Of a stretch of 64,000 nt of DNA, positions 46,138-57,059 are shown piece by piece. Source of the stretch: Phytobacter diazotrophicus (GTDB taxonomy: Bacteria; Pseudomonadota; Gammaproteobacteria; Enterobacterales; Enterobacteriaceae); the NCBI GenBank assembly GCA_004346725.1, contig SMDE01000001.1, positions 248,001 through 312,000 on the forward strand. The letters run 5' to 3'. Position 1 is the first letter of the stretch; each line of letters opens with the position of its first letter. The notes below the pieces were generated by a model. That model saw nothing but the letters and a program-made list of their open reading frames with translations. It had not been told where the DNA came from and did no database searches. The position numbers were made by a program, and so were the translations under genes.

Positions 46138-47292
46138 TTAGTTCAGGCCGGCAGCTTCACGCAACTGAGCCGCTTTGTCGGTTTTTTCCCATGGGAAGGT
46201 TTCGCGACCAAAGTGACCATAAGCAGCCGTTTGCTTATAGATCGGGTGCAGCAGGTCCAGCATCTGGATCAGACCATACGGACGCAGGTCAAAGAACTCG
46301 CGCACCAGCAGGATCAACTGTTCAGCAGGCACTTTCTCAGTACCGAAAGTTTCCACCATGATAGAGGTCGGTTCTGCCACGCCGATAGCGTAAGAGACCT
46401 GAATCTCACAACGGTCAGCCAGGCCAGCCGCTACGATGTTTTTCGCCACATAACGGGCTGCGTAGGCTGCGGAACGGTCAACTTTAGACGGATCCTTACC
46501 AGAGAACGCGCCGCCACCGTGACGCGCCATGCCGCCGTAGGTATCAACGATGATTTTACGACCGGTCAGGCCGCAGTCACCCATCGGGCCACCGATAACG
46601 AAACGGCCAGTCGGGTTGATAAAGAATTTGGTGGATTCGTTCAGCCACTCGGTCGGCAGGACCGGCTTGATGATCTCTTCCATTACCGCTTCTTTCAGCG
46701 ATTTCTGGTCGATATCTTCTGCGTGCTGAGTAGAGAGAACGACCGCGTCGATGCCGACGATTTTGCCGTCGTCATATTGGAAAGTGACCTGGCTTTTCGC
46801 ATCCGGGCGCAGCCACGGCAGGGTGCCGTTTTTACGCACTTCTGCCTGACGCTCAACCAGACGGTGTGCGTAGGTGATCGGCGCTGGCATCAGCACGTCG
46901 GTTTCGTTGGTCGCATAACCGAACATCAGACCCTGGTCGCCTGCACCCTGCTCCAGCGGATCGGCACGGTCAACGCCCTGGTTAATATCAGGAGACTGTT
47001 TACCAATTGCACTCAGTACCGCGCAAGAGTTGGCATCAAAACCCATATCAGAATGGATATAACCAATTTCACGAACGGTGTTACGGGTGATCTCTTCGAT
47101 ATCCACCCATGCGCTGGTAGTGATTTCACCACCGACCAGCACCATGCCGGTTTTTACATAGGTTTCACAGGCAACACGCGCTTTCGGATCCTGTTCGAGG
47201 ATCGCATCAAGCACGGCGTCGGAGATTTGGTCAGCAATTTTGTCAGGATGCCCTTCTGAGACGGACTCGGACGTAAAAAGGTGTTTTGCCAT
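46138..47292 (-). CDS. metK: S-adenosylmethionine synthetase
   Basis: A 384-residue enzyme that makes SAM from methionine and ATP. Motifs are [28 protein letters not shown] and [19 protein letters not shown]. Length and sequence match E. coli MetK. The gene precedes speA divergently, as in E. coli. Met-box-like repeats lie upstream, consistent with MetJ repression. Confidence 0.98.
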   Translation of the reverse strand: MAKHLFTSESVSEGHPDKIADQISDAVLDAILEQDPKARVACETYVKTGMVLVGGEITTSAWVDIEEITRNTVREIGYIHSDMGFDANSCAVLSAIGKQSPDINQGVDRADPLEQGAGDQGLMFGYATNETDVLMPAPITYAHRLVERQAEVRKNGTLPWLRPDAKSQVTFQYDDGKIVGIDAVVLSTQHAEDIDQKSLKEAVMEEIIKPVLPTEWLNESTKFFINPTGRFVIGGPMGDCGLTGRKIIVDTYGGMARHGGGAFSGKDPSKVDRSAAYAARYVAKNIVAAGLADRCEIQVSYAIGVAEPTSIMVETFGTEKVPAEQLILLVREFFDLRPYGLIQMLDLLHPIYKQTAAYGHFGRETFPWEKTDKAAQLREAAGLN

Positions 47293-47937
47293 ATTGTGTT
47301 TTCACCCTGGAATAATACGGTTGGCTTAGACACTGTGTCAGGATGCCTTCACGGTTGTTCCGCGAGGACGTGCAGGTAGCGACACGGACTGTCTAAGTGT
47401 TAATCAGTATAGATGGATTAACATCTGGATGGCTATTCTAGGTTAATTCTTAATCCCATTGCCAGCGTTTTTTGAGCCTCCACAGGTTCTGTCTGAATTG
47501 GTTACAGAAATTTTCCCTATGGATGGCGCCAACGTAATTTTTTATTTTGCATTTTCACCCCGTTATCGGTATAAAACGCCGCGCGCGGCTCATATTAAAA
47601 GCGCACGGGACTCCTCGTGTTGCCACTTCCAGCCGGGTTAAGCAATTTATGGCTTTGGCTTGTCGCAGGTCGCAAGACGTGTGTGGAGGTGATACGAGAT
47701 AATGAACCGTTGCTTTCAGCAGAATCCGTTGCGTCGTTCTGACGCGCGTTTATTCCCCGCAACCCGCATTTCAAATCTGCAAACCTGCCGATGTTATACC
47801 CATTTCGGCGCTTCTCAGGACTCCCGGGCCGGTATGGCACAGTGATGACTGAACAAGGGCTCTCCTGTTGATTCAGGGGTTTTCTCGTGGTTTCGCCGAA
47901 CCGTCATATTTCGTTCGGTCACGTGTTTTACAATGTT
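47293..47937. other. metK-yqgB/speA intergenic region
   Basis: A 645-bp spacer. The met-box-like repeats (47411-47434) lie near metK. The rest holds no gene with family features. Short reading frames here correspond to regions where E. coli has the poorly supported yqgC and yqgD. Both promoters, for metK and for yqgB-speA, must be inside. Confidence 0.55.
47411..47434. promoter_or_regulatory. tandem met-box-like repeats upstream of metK
   Basis: Three adjacent octamers (AGATGGAT, TAACATCT, GGATGGCT) each match the MetJ met-box consensus AGACGTCT at five of eight positions. Met boxes bind MetJ as tandem arrays even when individual units are weak. They lie about 120 bp before the metK start. 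MetJ repression of metK is known in E. coli; use of these bases is inferred. Confidence 0.5.
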
Positions 47938-48069
47938 ATGAACAAGAAACCGGTCGCACAGTCGGCGTTTCAGCATCTTATGCTGCATAGCCAGACTGTT
48001 TATGGGTTGTTATCGCAACGTAACGTTGTGATAGTAGTTAACTGTTTTACACTTAATACAAAGAGTTGA
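47938..48069 (+). CDS. yqgB: small protein YqgB
   Basis: A 43-residue product beginning MNKKPVAQ and ending [14 protein letters not shown], recognisably similar to E. coli YqgB at both ends. The start at 47938 is chosen by that match. It is eight bases upstream of speA on the same strand, so it could act as a leader or a small protein co-expressed with speA. The function is not known. Confidence 0.75.
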   Translation: MNKKPVAQSAFQHLMLHSQTVYGLLSQRNVVIVVNCFTLNTKS

Positions 48070-48077
48070 GGTTCGCT

Positions 48078-50054
48078 ATGTCTGACGACATGTCTTCATT
48101 TTCGCCTTCGTCAGCAGGCGAACACGGTGTACTACGTTCCATGCAGGAGGTTGCGATGAGCTCCCAGGAAGCCAGCAAGATGCTTCGTACTTACAATATT
48201 GCCTGGTGGGGTAATAACTATTATGACGTCAACGAACTGGGCCATATCAGCGTATGCCCGGATCCTGATGTCCCGGAAGCCCGTGTTGACCTGGCTCAAC
48301 TGGTAAAAGCCCGTGAGGCGCAAGGCCAGCGTTTACCTGCGCTGTTCTGCTTCCCGCAGATCCTGCAACATCGTCTGCGCTCTATTAACGCCGCCTTTAA
48401 ACGCGCGCGCGAATCCTATGGCTATAATGGCGATTACTTCCTGGTTTACCCGATTAAAGTAAACCAGCATCGTCGCGTTATTGAGTCGTTGATCCATTCC
48501 GGCGAGCCGCTGGGTCTTGAGGCCGGTTCGAAAGCCGAATTAATGGCGGTTCTGGCCCATGCGGGCATGACCCGCTCGGTGATTGTCTGTAACGGCTATA
48601 AAGACCGTGAATACATCCGTCTGGCACTTATTGGCGAGAAAATGGGCCACAAGGTCTATCTGGTCATTGAGAAGATGTCGGAAATCGCGATTGTGCTGGA
48701 AGAAGCCGAGCGCCTGAATGTGGTGCCGCGCCTGGGTGTGCGTGCGCGTCTGGCGTCGCAGGGCTCCGGTAAATGGCAATCCTCCGGCGGCGAGAAATCC
48801 AAATTTGGTCTCGCGGCGACGCAGGTTCTGCAACTGGTGGATATTCTGCGTGATGCCGGTCGTCTGGACAGCCTGCAACTGCTGCATTTCCACCTTGGTT
48901 CGCAGATGGCCAACATTCGCGATATCGCCACCGGCGTGCGTGAATCGGCACGTTTTTATGTTGAACTGCATAAGCTGGGTGTCAACATTCAGTGCTTCGA
49001 CGTGGGCGGCGGTTTGGGTGTGGACTATGAAGGTACGCGTTCCCAGTCAGACTGCTCTGTGAACTATGGCCTGAATGAGTATGCCAATAATATTATCTGG
49101 GCGATTGGCGATGCCTGTGAAGAGAATGGTTTGCCGCATCCGACAGTGATTACCGAGTCGGGCCGTGCGGTGACAGCACACCACACTGTGCTGGTGTCTA
49201 ACATCATCGGTGTGGAGCGTAACGAATATACCGACGCGACACCTCCGCCAGAAGACGCTGCCCGCCCGCTGCAAAGCATGTGGGAAACCTGGCTGGAGAT
49301 GCATGAGACCGGCAACCGCCGCTCGTTGCGCGAATGGCTGCACGACAGCCAGATGGATCTGCACGATATTCACATCGGTTACTCCTCTGGCACTTTTAAT
49401 CTTCAGGAGCGCGCCTGGGCAGAGCAACTGTATCTGAACATGTGCCATGAAGTGCAAAAGCAGCTCGACCCGAGCAACCGCGCGCATCGTCCGATTATTG
49501 ATGAACTGCAGGAGCGTATGGCGGATAAGATTTACGTCAACTTCTCCCTGTTCCAGTCAATGCCGGATGCCTGGGGTATCGATCAACTCTTCCCGGTGCT
49601 GCCGCTGGAAGGTTTGAATCACGCGCCGGAACGTCGTGCGGTGTTACTGGATATCACCTGCGATTCCGACGGCGCTATCGATCACTATGTGGATGGCGAT
49701 GGTATTGCGACCACCATGCCGATGCCGGAGTACGACCCGGAAAACCCGCCGATGCTGGGCTTCTTTATGGTTGGCGCGTACCAGGAAATTCTCGGCAACA
49801 TGCATAACCTGTTTGGCGATACCGAAGCGGTGGACGTCTTTGTCTTCCCTGACGGCAGCGTGGAAGTTGAACTGTCGGATGAAGGCGATACCGTGGCCGA
49901 TATGCTGCAATATGTGCAGCTCGATCCGAAAACTTTGCTGATTCAGTTCCGCGATCAGGTGAAACAGACCGATCTGGACGATGCGCTGCAACAGCAGTTC
50001 CTCGAAGAGTTTGAAGCAGGGCTGTACGGGTATACCTACCTCGAAGACGAGTAA
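48078..50054 (+). CDS. speA: biosynthetic arginine decarboxylase
   Basis: A 658-residue PLP enzyme of the alanine racemase-fold decarboxylase family that converts arginine to agmatine. The PLP lysine lies in YPIKVNQHR (near residue 127). The start at 48078 gives [17 protein letters not shown], like E. coli SpeA. In E. coli speB (agmatinase) follows directly; here loiP follows, so the agmatine route to putrescine is not completed at this locus. Confidence 0.97.
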   Translation: MSDDMSSFSPSSAGEHGVLRSMQEVAMSSQEASKMLRTYNIAWWGNNYYDVNELGHISVCPDPDVPEARVDLAQLVKAREAQGQRLPALFCFPQILQHRLRSINAAFKRARESYGYNGDYFLVYPIKVNQHRRVIESLIHSGEPLGLEAGSKAELMAVLAHAGMTRSVIVCNGYKDREYIRLALIGEKMGHKVYLVIEKMSEIAIVLEEAERLNVVPRLGVRARLASQGSGKWQSSGGEKSKFGLAATQVLQLVDILRDAGRLDSLQLLHFHLGSQMANIRDIATGVRESARFYVELHKLGVNIQCFDVGGGLGVDYEGTRSQSDCSVNYGLNEYANNIIWAIGDACEENGLPHPTVITESGRAVTAHHTVLVSNIIGVERNEYTDATPPPEDAARPLQSMWETWLEMHETGNRRSLREWLHDSQMDLHDIHIGYSSGTFNLQERAWAEQLYLNMCHEVQKQLDPSNRAHRPIIDELQERMADKIYVNFSLFQSMPDAWGIDQLFPVLPLEGLNHAPERRAVLLDITCDSDGAIDHYVDGDGIATTMPMPEYDPENPPMLGFFMVGAYQEILGNMHNLFGDTEAVDVFVFPDGSVEVELSDEGDTVADMLQYVQLDPKTLLIQFRDQVKQTDLDDALQQQFLEEFEAGLYGYTYLEDE

Positions 50055-50069
50055 TCAGGACTCACCTTT

Positions 50070-50107
50070 AACTGACCGGTTTAATCATGTAAATCGGTCA
50101 GTTTTTT
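50070..50107 (+). terminator. speA terminator
   Basis: AACTGACCG and CGGTCAGTT arms form a hairpin followed by a T-run, 15 bases after the speA stop. It ends the yqgB-speA transcript. Confidence 0.85.
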
Positions 50108-50189
50108 ATTTATAGCGTCCTGGAAAGCATGAAGCGCCTGTTCGGCTTATGGATAGTGTGGAGAAGGATGTGACCGACGCGCGTAACTC

Positions 50190-50220
50190 GTAGCCCCGGT
50201 AAGCGCAGCGCCACCGGGGA
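50190..50220. repeat. REP-like element between speA and loiP
   Basis: GTAGCCCCGGTAAGCGCAGC followed by GCCACCGGGG is a REP-type palindromic unit similar to the copies at 46090-46130 and 59696-59772. It lies between the convergent speA and loiP genes. Confidence 0.65.
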
Positions 50221-50234
50221 TGTTATATGTCAAA

Positions 50235-50993
50235 TTACTTAATACCGTCCGCCGCCAGGCGATCGCGGATATGTTGCGCACGTTCAGCCGAGGCCGGGTG
50301 ATCGTCAAACATAGAACTCTGGCGACCCTCTTCGAGTTTTGCTAATTTTTCGAAGCTGGTGGCCAGCCCAATCGGGCTAATTCCACGTTTGCGCAACAGA
50401 TCATAGGAATAATCGTCCGCTTCGGACTCCTGACGCTGTGAGAACTGCGAATTCACCAGTTTCTCACCCAGGTCACCCAACTGAGATTGCGATAAATTGC
50501 CTACGACGCCGCCCGCCGATGCGGCCGCGGCACGCACGGCATTGGTGCCAAGCGCCACCTGCATGCCTTTCTTCACGTGACCAAGCGCAACGTGGCCCAT
50601 TTCATGGCCAATTACCGCCTCGACCTCGTTGTCATTCATCATATCCATCAGACCGCTATAAACACGGATACAGCCATTCGCCATGGCAAAGGCGTTAACA
50701 TCTTTTGCTACGTAAACCTTGTAGTTCACCGGCTGGCCGTTGATATTATCGCCCAGCGCGGCGGCAATCTTGCTAAGTCTCTGATTATACTGACTGCCCG
50801 CAGGGGCTATCGTTGCTTTACTGTCCATCTGCTTACAGGCTTCGTCACTCAGGCTTTTAACCTGAGCGTCGCTCAATGTGTAGGCCTGAAAAGCTTCTGC
50901 ACCGGAGGTCATAAAACCGTTGGAGTCCATATTCTGGCAACCTGCCAACAGGGTCGCTGTTGTCAGAGCAAGCAAAGCCGGGCGAATTTTCAT
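50235..50993 (-). CDS. loiP: outer-membrane metalloprotease LoiP
   Basis: A 252-residue lipoprotein with the lipobox LLAGC (Cys19). The zinc motif is HEMGH in VIGHEMGHVALGH, of the M48 family. LoiP (YggG) of E. coli is a low-osmolarity-induced metalloprotease. It is convergent with speA, where speB would lie in E. coli, and divergent from tktA. Confidence 0.95.
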   Translation of the reverse strand: MKIRPALLALTTATLLAGCQNMDSNGFMTSGAEAFQAYTLSDAQVKSLSDEACKQMDSKATIAPAGSQYNQRLSKIAAALGDNINGQPVNYKVYVAKDVNAFAMANGCIRVYSGLMDMMNDNEVEAVIGHEMGHVALGHVKKGMQVALGTNAVRAAAASAGGVVGNLSQSQLGDLGEKLVNSQFSQRQESEADDYSYDLLRKRGISPIGLATSFEKLAKLEEGRQSSMFDDHPASAERAQHIRDRLAADGIK

Positions 50994-51274
50994 CTCTTAT
51001 CTTCCACGCAGGTTAATTCATAATTCTGATAATGCGCCGCGCACAAACGAGCCGGTGCAGTTGCACAAGTATAAAGAATAGAAGGATTACGGGGCGAGTC
51101 CATTGCGCAACGACCATGCACCTTCCAGAGATTTCTTAATCCTCAAAAGGATGCTCCATGTACATGACTTGCCGCTTGGGTTACATTGTTGGCACTTTTT
51201 TCCGGCGTAGCCCATAACGCGCTGTAGTCAAGTCGTTCCGGGCATGGCCTTTAACAGTCCGATCTGGAGTCAAA

Positions 51275-53266
51275 ATGTCCTCACGTAAAGAGCTTGCCAA
51301 TGCCATTCGTGCGCTGAGCATGGACGCGGTACAGAAAGCCAAATCCGGTCACCCGGGTGCCCCGATGGGTATGGCTGACATCGCCGAAGTCCTGTGGCGT
51401 GATTTCCTGAACCATAACCCGCAGAACCCGGCATGGGCTGACCGCGACCGTTTCGTGCTGTCCAACGGCCACGGTTCAATGCTGATTTACAGCCTGCTGC
51501 ACCTCACCGGTTACGACCTGCCGATTGACGAGCTGAAAAACTTCCGTCAACTGCATTCAAAAACCCCGGGTCACCCGGAAGTGGGTTACACCGCAGGTGT
51601 GGAAACCACCACCGGCCCGCTGGGTCAGGGCATTGCCAACGCTGTGGGCATGGCGATTGCGGAGAAAACCCTGGCGGCGCAGTTTAACCGTCCGGGCCAT
51701 GACATTGTTGACCACTTCACTTACGCGTTCATGGGCGACGGCTGCATGATGGAAGGTATCTCTCACGAGGTATGCTCCCTGGCCGGTACCCTGAAACTGG
51801 GCAAACTGGTTGCGTTCTACGACGACAACGGTATCTCCATTGACGGCCACGTTGAAGGCTGGTTTACCGATGATACCGCCGCACGCTTTGAAGCCTATGG
51901 CTGGCACGTAGTACGTGGGGTTGACGGTCATAACGCTGACTCCATCAAACGTGCAGTAGAAGAAGCGCGTGCAGTCACCGACAAACCGTCCCTGCTGATG
52001 TGCAAAACCATCATCGGCTTCGGTTCGCCGAACAAACAGGGTACTCACGACTCCCACGGCGCGCCGCTGGGCGACGCGGAAATCGCACTGACCCGCGAAG
52101 CGCTGGGCTGGAAACACCCGGCATTTGAAATCCCGTCTGAAATCTATGCTCAGTGGGATGCAAAAGAAGCAGGTCAGGCGAAAGAATCCGCCTGGAACGA
52201 GAAGTTCGCAGCCTACGCCAAAGCCTTCCCGCAGGAAGCCGCAGAGTTCACCCGCCGTATGAGCGGTGAGCTGCCGTCTGATTTCGACGCAAAAGCCAAC
52301 GAATTCATCGCGAAGCTGCAGGCGAACCCGTCCAAAATCGCCAGCCGTAAAGCGTCCCAGAATGCGATTGAAGCCTTCGGCCCGCTGCTGCCTGAGTTCC
52401 TCGGCGGCTCCGCAGATCTCGCGCCTTCTAACCTGACCATCTGGTCTGGCTCTAAAGCGATTAACGAAGATACTGCCGGTAACTACATCCACTACGGCGT
52501 GCGCGAGTTCGGTATGACCGCTATCGCTAACGGTATCTCCCTGCACGGTGGTTTCCTGCCGTACACCTCCACCTTCCTGATGTTTGTGGAATATGCCCGT
52601 AACGCGGTGCGTATGGCGGCCCTGATGAAACAGCGCCAGGTGATGGTCTACACCCACGACTCTATCGGTCTGGGCGAAGATGGCCCGACTCACCAGCCGG
52701 TTGAGCAGGTGGCAAGCCTTCGCGTAACCCCGAACATGAGCACATGGCGTCCGTGTGACCAGGTGGAATCTGCGGTGGCATGGAAATACGGCGTTGAGCG
52801 TGCCGATGGCCCGACCGCGCTGATTCTGTCCCGTCAGAACCTGGCGCAGCAGGAGCGTACCGCTGAGCAACTGGCAAACGTGGCCCGTGGTGGTTACGTG
52901 CTGAAAGATTGCGCTGGTCAGCCAGAGCTTATCTTCATCGCCACCGGTTCTGAGGTTGAACTGGCGGTTGCCGCATGGGAAAAACTGACTGCCGAAGGCG
53001 TGAAGGCGCGCGTGGTTTCCATGCCGTCCACCGACGCGTTCGACAAACAGGATGCGGCCTACCGTGAATCCGTACTGCCGAAAGCCGTTTCTGCACGCGT
53101 GGCAATTGAAGCGGGTATCGCTGACTACTGGTTCAAATACGTGGGCCTGAACGGCGCTATCGTCGGGATGACCACCTTCGGCGAATCTGCACCGGCAGAG
53201 CTGCTGTTTGAAGAGTTCGGCTTTACCGTAGACAACGTGATCGCTAAAGCGAAAGCGCTGCTGTAA
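51275..53266 (+). CDS. tktA: transketolase A
   Basis: A 663-residue thiamine-diphosphate enzyme of the pentose phosphate pathway. The TPP motif is GDGCMMEG...DDN; other family blocks are [12 protein letters not shown] and [15 protein letters not shown]. It interconverts sugar phosphates and supplies erythrose-4-phosphate, the substrate of the neighbouring Epd. The start follows TCTGGAGT. A hairpin with T-run follows the gene. Confidence 0.98.
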   Translation: MSSRKELANAIRALSMDAVQKAKSGHPGAPMGMADIAEVLWRDFLNHNPQNPAWADRDRFVLSNGHGSMLIYSLLHLTGYDLPIDELKNFRQLHSKTPGHPEVGYTAGVETTTGPLGQGIANAVGMAIAEKTLAAQFNRPGHDIVDHFTYAFMGDGCMMEGISHEVCSLAGTLKLGKLVAFYDDNGISIDGHVEGWFTDDTAARFEAYGWHVVRGVDGHNADSIKRAVEEARAVTDKPSLLMCKTIIGFGSPNKQGTHDSHGAPLGDAEIALTREALGWKHPAFEIPSEIYAQWDAKEAGQAKESAWNEKFAAYAKAFPQEAAEFTRRMSGELPSDFDAKANEFIAKLQANPSKIASRKASQNAIEAFGPLLPEFLGGSADLAPSNLTIWSGSKAINEDTAGNYIHYGVREFGMTAIANGISLHGGFLPYTSTFLMFVEYARNAVRMAALMKQRQVMVYTHDSIGLGEDGPTHQPVEQVASLRVTPNMSTWRPCDQVESAVAWKYGVERADGPTALILSRQNLAQQERTAEQLANVARGGYVLKDCAGQPELIFIATGSEVELAVAAWEKLTAEGVKARVVSMPSTDAFDKQDAAYRESVLPKAVSARVAIEAGIADYWFKYVGLNGAIVGMTTFGESAPAELLFEEFGFTVDNVIAKAKALL

Positions 53267-53282
53267 TTGCCATTGGATTGAG

Positions 53283-53327
53283 GGCTGATGCCCTCACTCT
53301 GCCCCTTTCCCGGTGGGAGAGGGGACG
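53283..53327. repeat. degenerate copy of the CCCTCAC repeat family
   Basis: CCCTCACTCTGCCCCTTTCC followed by GGTGGGAGAGGGGA resembles one arm pair of the elements at 14229 and 29436. It is shorter and more diverged. Confidence 0.45.
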
Positions 53328-53332
53328 GATAC

Positions 53333-53368
53333 AAAAACGGTAACCGACAGGTTACCGTTTTGTTTTTT
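53333..53368 (+). terminator. tktA terminator
   Basis: AAAACGGTAACC and GGTTACCGTTTT arms form a 12-base perfect stem around CGACA, followed by GTTTTTT. It ends the tktA transcript. Confidence 0.9.
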
Positions 53369-53392
53369 ACCTCGACGTATTCCCGCAAAAAA

Positions 53393-53408
53393 TGTGACGC
53401 AAGTCAGA
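53393..53408. promoter_or_regulatory. CRP-like site upstream of epd
   Basis: TGTGA, six bases, TCAGA match the CRP consensus at nine of ten positions, about 200 bp before epd. E. coli epd-pgk has a CRP-controlled promoter. Confidence 0.55.
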
Positions 53409-53465
53409 TAAATGCTCGCCAGGGCTGGACATGGATTCCTTTTATTCTGTGTTTCGCTTATTCTA

Positions 53466-53482
53466 GCTGAAGCGTTTCAGTC
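53466..53482. promoter_or_regulatory. Cra (FruR) operator upstream of epd
   Basis: GCTGAAGCGTTTCAGTC fits the Cra consensus (GCTGAANCGNTTCAGC). Cra represses glycolytic genes such as epd-pgk when fructose-1-phosphate or fructose bisphosphate is low, so the placement is expected. Confidence 0.75.
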
Positions 53483-53600
53483 GCTTAAATGTTCGACAAT
53501 TAATCAATCAAACGCAGTTTGTGACAGGCGAGGTTCCCCTGTAAAGGTTGCTGCATTACTCTGTGAGCCACCTCAAATTGGGTAACCTTGCAGGAGATCT

Positions 53601-54620
53601 ATGAGCGTACGCATAGCGATTAATGGCTTCGGTCGCATCGGGCGCAACGTGGTTCGTGCTTTGTATGAATCCGGGCGTCGGGCGGAAGTCACCGTGGTGG
53701 CAATCAATGAACTGGCAGATGCGGCAGGCATGGCCCATTTATTGAAATATGACACCAGCCACGGGCGTTTCGCATGGGATGTACATCAGGAGCGCGAGCA
53801 GCTGTTTGTCGGTGAAGACGCGATACGTATTCTTCACCAGCGCGATATTGCCGCGCTTCCCTGGCGTGAGCTGGGCGTTGATGTAGTGCTCGATTGCACT
53901 GGCGTGTTTGGCAGCCGTGCCGATGGCGAAGCGCATCTGGCGGCGGGGGCGAAGAAAGTCTTGTTCTCGCATCCCGGCGGTAACGATCTCGACGCGACGG
54001 TTGTGTTTGGCGTCAACCAGGATGCCTTAAAACCTGACGATCGTATTGTGTCCAACGCCTCCTGCACCACGAACTGCATTATTCCGATTATTAAGCTTCT
54101 TGACGACGCCTGGGGAATCGAATCGGGTACTGTCACCACGATCCATTCCGCAATGCACGATCAGCAGGTGATTGACGCCTATCATCCTGATTTACGCCGT
54201 ACGCGTGCAGCCAGCCAGTCTATTATTCCTGTGGACACGAAACTGGCGGCGGGTATCACCCGTATTTTCCCGCAATTTTATGACCGGTTTGAGGCGATTG
54301 CGGTACGTGTACCAACCATAAATGTGACGGCCATCGACCTGAGCGTGACGGTGAAAAATCCGGTAAAAGCGTGTGAAGTCAATGCGTTGCTGCAAAAAGC
54401 AGCACAGGGAACATTTCATGGTATAGTTGACTATACGGAATTACCGTTGGTCTCAACAGATTTTAACCATGATCCGCACAGTGCCATTGTTGATGGCACG
54501 CAAACACGGGTCAGTGGCGCGCACCTTATTAAAACCCTGGTATGGTGCGATAACGAATGGGGCTTTGCTAACCGAATGCTTGACACGACGTTAGAGATGG
54601 CCGCAAAAGGTTTCAGGTAG
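53601..54620 (+). CDS. epd: erythrose-4-phosphate dehydrogenase
   Basis: A 339-residue GAPDH-like enzyme of the pyridoxine pathway, making 4-phosphoerythronate from erythrose-4-phosphate. The NAD motif INGFGRIGR and the catalytic Cys in SNASCTTNC are present. The length matches E. coli Epd rather than GapA. Strong ribosome site CAGGAGATCT. pgk follows 49 bases downstream in the same direction. Confidence 0.97.
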   Translation: MSVRIAINGFGRIGRNVVRALYESGRRAEVTVVAINELADAAGMAHLLKYDTSHGRFAWDVHQEREQLFVGEDAIRILHQRDIAALPWRELGVDVVLDCTGVFGSRADGEAHLAAGAKKVLFSHPGGNDLDATVVFGVNQDALKPDDRIVSNASCTTNCIIPIIKLLDDAWGIESGTVTTIHSAMHDQQVIDAYHPDLRRTRAASQSIIPVDTKLAAGITRIFPQFYDRFEAIAVRVPTINVTAIDLSVTVKNPVKACEVNALLQKAAQGTFHGIVDYTELPLVSTDFNHDPHSAIVDGTQTRVSGAHLIKTLVWCDNEWGFANRMLDTTLEMAAKGFR

Positions 54621-54669
54621 GGCGCACATTGCGTTCGCAAAACTTTATGAATCATTGAGAGGATTCACC

Positions 54670-55833
54670 ATGTCTGTAATTAAGATGACCGATCTGGATT
54701 TGGCAGGTAAACGCGTTTTCATCCGTGCGGATCTGAACGTACCAGTTAAAGATGGCAAAGTGACCAGCGATGCGCGTATCCGTGCTTCTCTGCCGACCAT
54801 CGAGCTGGCGCTGAAACAAGGCGCGAAAGTGATGGTTACCTCCCATCTGGGTCGTCCGACCGAAGGCGAGTACAACGAAGAGTACTCTCTGCTGCCGGTT
54901 GTTAATTACCTGAAAGACAAACTGTCCAACCCGGTACGTCTGGTTAAAGACTACCTGGATGGCGTTGAAGTTGCTGCAGGTGAACTGGTTGTTCTGGAAA
55001 ACGTTCGCTTCAACAAAGGCGAGAAGAAAGACGACGAAGCGCTGTCCAAAAAATATGCTGCACTGTGCGACGTATTTGTGATGGACGCTTTCGGTACTGC
55101 TCACCGTGCACAGGCTTCAACTCACGGTATCGGTAAATTCGCAGATGTTGCGTGCGCAGGCCCGCTGCTGGCTGACGAACTGGAAGCGCTGGGTAAAGCG
55201 CTGAAAGAGCCTGCTCGCCCGATGGTCGCTATCGTTGGTGGTTCTAAAGTTTCCACTAAACTGACCGTTCTGGACTCCCTGTCAAAAATCGCTGACCAGT
55301 TGATCGTCGGTGGCGGCATCGCCAACACCTTCGTTGCGGCTCAGGGCCACAACGTGGGTAAATCCCTGTACGAAGCTGACCTGGTTGACGAAGCAAAACG
55401 CCTGCTGGGCACCTGCGATATTCCGGTTCCGACAGATGTTCGTGTTGCTACCGAGTTCTCCGAAACCGCGACCGCTACCCTGAAATCTGTTTCTGACATC
55501 AAAGACGAAGAGCAGATTCTGGACCTGGGCGATGTTTCTGCGCAGAAACTGGCTGATATCCTGAAAAACGCGAAAACCATTCTGTGGAACGGCCCGGTTG
55601 GCGTGTTCGAATTCCCGAACTTCCGCAAAGGTACTGAAATCGTTGCTAACGCCATCGCTGACAGCGAAGCGTTCTCCATCGCAGGCGGCGGCGACACTCT
55701 GGCGGCTATCGACCTGTTCGGTATCGCTGACAAAATCTCCTACATCTCCACTGGTGGCGGTGCGTTCCTCGAGTTCGTGGAAGGCAAAGTGCTGCCGGCA
55801 GTCGCAATGCTCGAAGAGCGCGCTAAGAAGTAA
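54670..55833 (+). CDS. pgk: phosphoglycerate kinase
   Basis: A 387-residue glycolytic enzyme. Motifs: [34 protein letters not shown] and [12 protein letters not shown]. It makes ATP from 1,3-bisphosphoglycerate. The start at 54670 gives [11 protein letters not shown] as in E. coli. A hairpin between pgk and fbaA may reduce read-through. Confidence 0.98.
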   Translation: MSVIKMTDLDLAGKRVFIRADLNVPVKDGKVTSDARIRASLPTIELALKQGAKVMVTSHLGRPTEGEYNEEYSLLPVVNYLKDKLSNPVRLVKDYLDGVEVAAGELVVLENVRFNKGEKKDDEALSKKYAALCDVFVMDAFGTAHRAQASTHGIGKFADVACAGPLLADELEALGKALKEPARPMVAIVGGSKVSTKLTVLDSLSKIADQLIVGGGIANTFVAAQGHNVGKSLYEADLVDEAKRLLGTCDIPVPTDVRVATEFSETATATLKSVSDIKDEEQILDLGDVSAQKLADILKNAKTILWNGPVGVFEFPNFRKGTEIVANAIADSEAFSIAGGGDTLAAIDLFGIADKISYISTGGGAFLEFVEGKVLPAVAMLEERAKK

Positions 55834-55842
55834 GTATTCAAT

Positions 55843-55866
55843 GGGCAGGGAAACCTGCCCAATTTT
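55843..55866 (+). terminator. hairpin between pgk and fbaA
   Basis: GGGCAGG and CCTGCCC arms with a GAAA loop, followed by AATTTTC, nine bases after the pgk stop. It looks like a partial terminator within the epd-pgk-fbaA operon. Confidence 0.6.
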
Positions 55867-55931
55867 CAGCGCGCGTCATGCTCGCGAACTTTTTTCCAAC
55901 GGTCGAAGATACAGATACAGGACTCGAAAAC

Positions 55932-57011
55932 ATGTCTAAAATTTTTGATTTCGTAAAACCGGGCGTCATTACCGGTGATGACGTACAGAAAGTGTTCCAG
56001 GTAGCGAAAGAAAATAACTTTGCGCTGCCAGCAGTTAACTGCGTGGGCACCGATTCCATTAACGCCGTTCTGGAAACCGCTGCGAAAGTGAAAGCACCGG
56101 TTATCGTTCAGTTCTCCAACGGTGGTGCTGCATTCATCGCGGGTAAAGGCGTGAAAACCGACATTCCTCAGGGTGCTGCTATCCTGGGTGCGATCTCTGG
56201 TGCGCATCACGTACACCAGATGGCAGAGCACTACGGTGTTCCGGTTATTCTGCACACTGACCACTGCGCCAAGAAACTGCTGCCGTGGATCGACGGCCTG
56301 CTGGACGCGGGTGAAAAACACTTTGCTGCTACCGGCAAACCGCTGTTCTCTTCTCACATGATCGACCTGTCTGAAGAGTCCCTGGAAGAAAACATCGAGA
56401 TCTGCTCCAAATATCTGGCGCGCATGTCCAAAATCGGCATGACGCTGGAAATCGAACTGGGTTGCACCGGTGGCGAAGAAGACGGCGTGGACAACAGCCA
56501 CATGGACGCTTCTGCACTGTACACTCAGCCGGAAGACGTTGATTACGCGTACACCAAACTGAACGCAATCAGCCCGCGCTTCACCATCGCCGCTTCCTTC
56601 GGTAACGTGCATGGCGTGTACAAACCGGGTAACGTGAAACTGACCCCGACTATCCTGCGCGACTCTCAGGAATATGTTTGCAAGAAACATAACTTGCCGC
56701 ACAACGCCCTGAACTTCGTATTCCACGGCGGTTCCGGTTCTACTGCTCAGGAAATCAAAGACTCCGTAAGCTACGGCGTTATCAAAATGAACATCGATAC
56801 CGACACCCAATGGGCGACCTGGGAAGGTATTCTGAACTACTACAAAGCCAACGAAGCGTATCTGCAAGGTCAACTGGGCAACCCGAAAGGCGAAGACCAG
56901 CCGAACAAGAAATACTACGATCCGCGCGTATGGCTGCGTGCAGCGCAGTCTTCTATGATCACGCGTCTGGAACAGGCTTTCAAAGAACTGAACGCGGTTG
57001 ACGTTCTGTAA
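55932..57011 (+). CDS. fbaA: fructose-bisphosphate aldolase class II
   Basis: A 359-residue zinc-dependent aldolase. The zinc ligands include the HTDHC motif, and GCTGGEEDGVD is characteristic. It cleaves fructose-1,6-bisphosphate. The start at 55932 yields MSKIFDFVKPG as in E. coli; an upstream in-frame ATG is not supported. It ends the epd-pgk-fbaA cluster. Confidence 0.98.
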   Translation: MSKIFDFVKPGVITGDDVQKVFQVAKENNFALPAVNCVGTDSINAVLETAAKVKAPVIVQFSNGGAAFIAGKGVKTDIPQGAAILGAISGAHHVHQMAEHYGVPVILHTDHCAKKLLPWIDGLLDAGEKHFAATGKPLFSSHMIDLSEESLEENIEICSKYLARMSKIGMTLEIELGCTGGEEDGVDNSHMDASALYTQPEDVDYAYTKLNAISPRFTIAASFGNVHGVYKPGNVKLTPTILRDSQEYVCKKHNLPHNALNFVFHGGSGSTAQEIKDSVSYGVIKMNIDTDTQWATWEGILNYYKANEAYLQGQLGNPKGEDQPNKKYYDPRVWLRAAQSSMITRLEQAFKELNAVDVL

Positions 57012-57034
57012 TTTTTGCCTTGTTTCCTGAATCA

Positions 57035-57059
57035 GGCCCGCTTATGCGGGCCTTTTTTA
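57035..57059 (+). terminator. fbaA terminator
   Basis: GGCCCGC and GCGGGCC arms with a four-base loop, followed by six T residues, 24 bases after the fbaA stop. Confidence 0.9.

Larger units (their letters stand above)
53267..53600. other. tktA-epd intergenic region
   Basis: A 334-bp spacer holding a repeat-like stretch (53283-53327), the tktA terminator, a CRP-like site and a Cra-like site (all listed separately). No small gene was recognised. Confidence 0.65.

Noticed and set aside
46213-47259. 348-codon plus-strand frame opposite metK
   Set aside because: Fully antisense to the highly conserved metK; high Arg, His and Thr composition indicates a shadow.
47459-47840. short frames in the metK-yqgB spacer
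   Set aside because: No ribosome sites or family features; E. coli genes predicted here are poorly supported.
51557-52870. 437-codon minus-strand frame opposite tktA
   Set aside because: Shadow of the strongly codon-biased tktA; no recognisable family.
55866-56873. 335-codon minus-strand frame opposite fbaA
   Set aside because: Shadow of a strongly biased gene; no motif.
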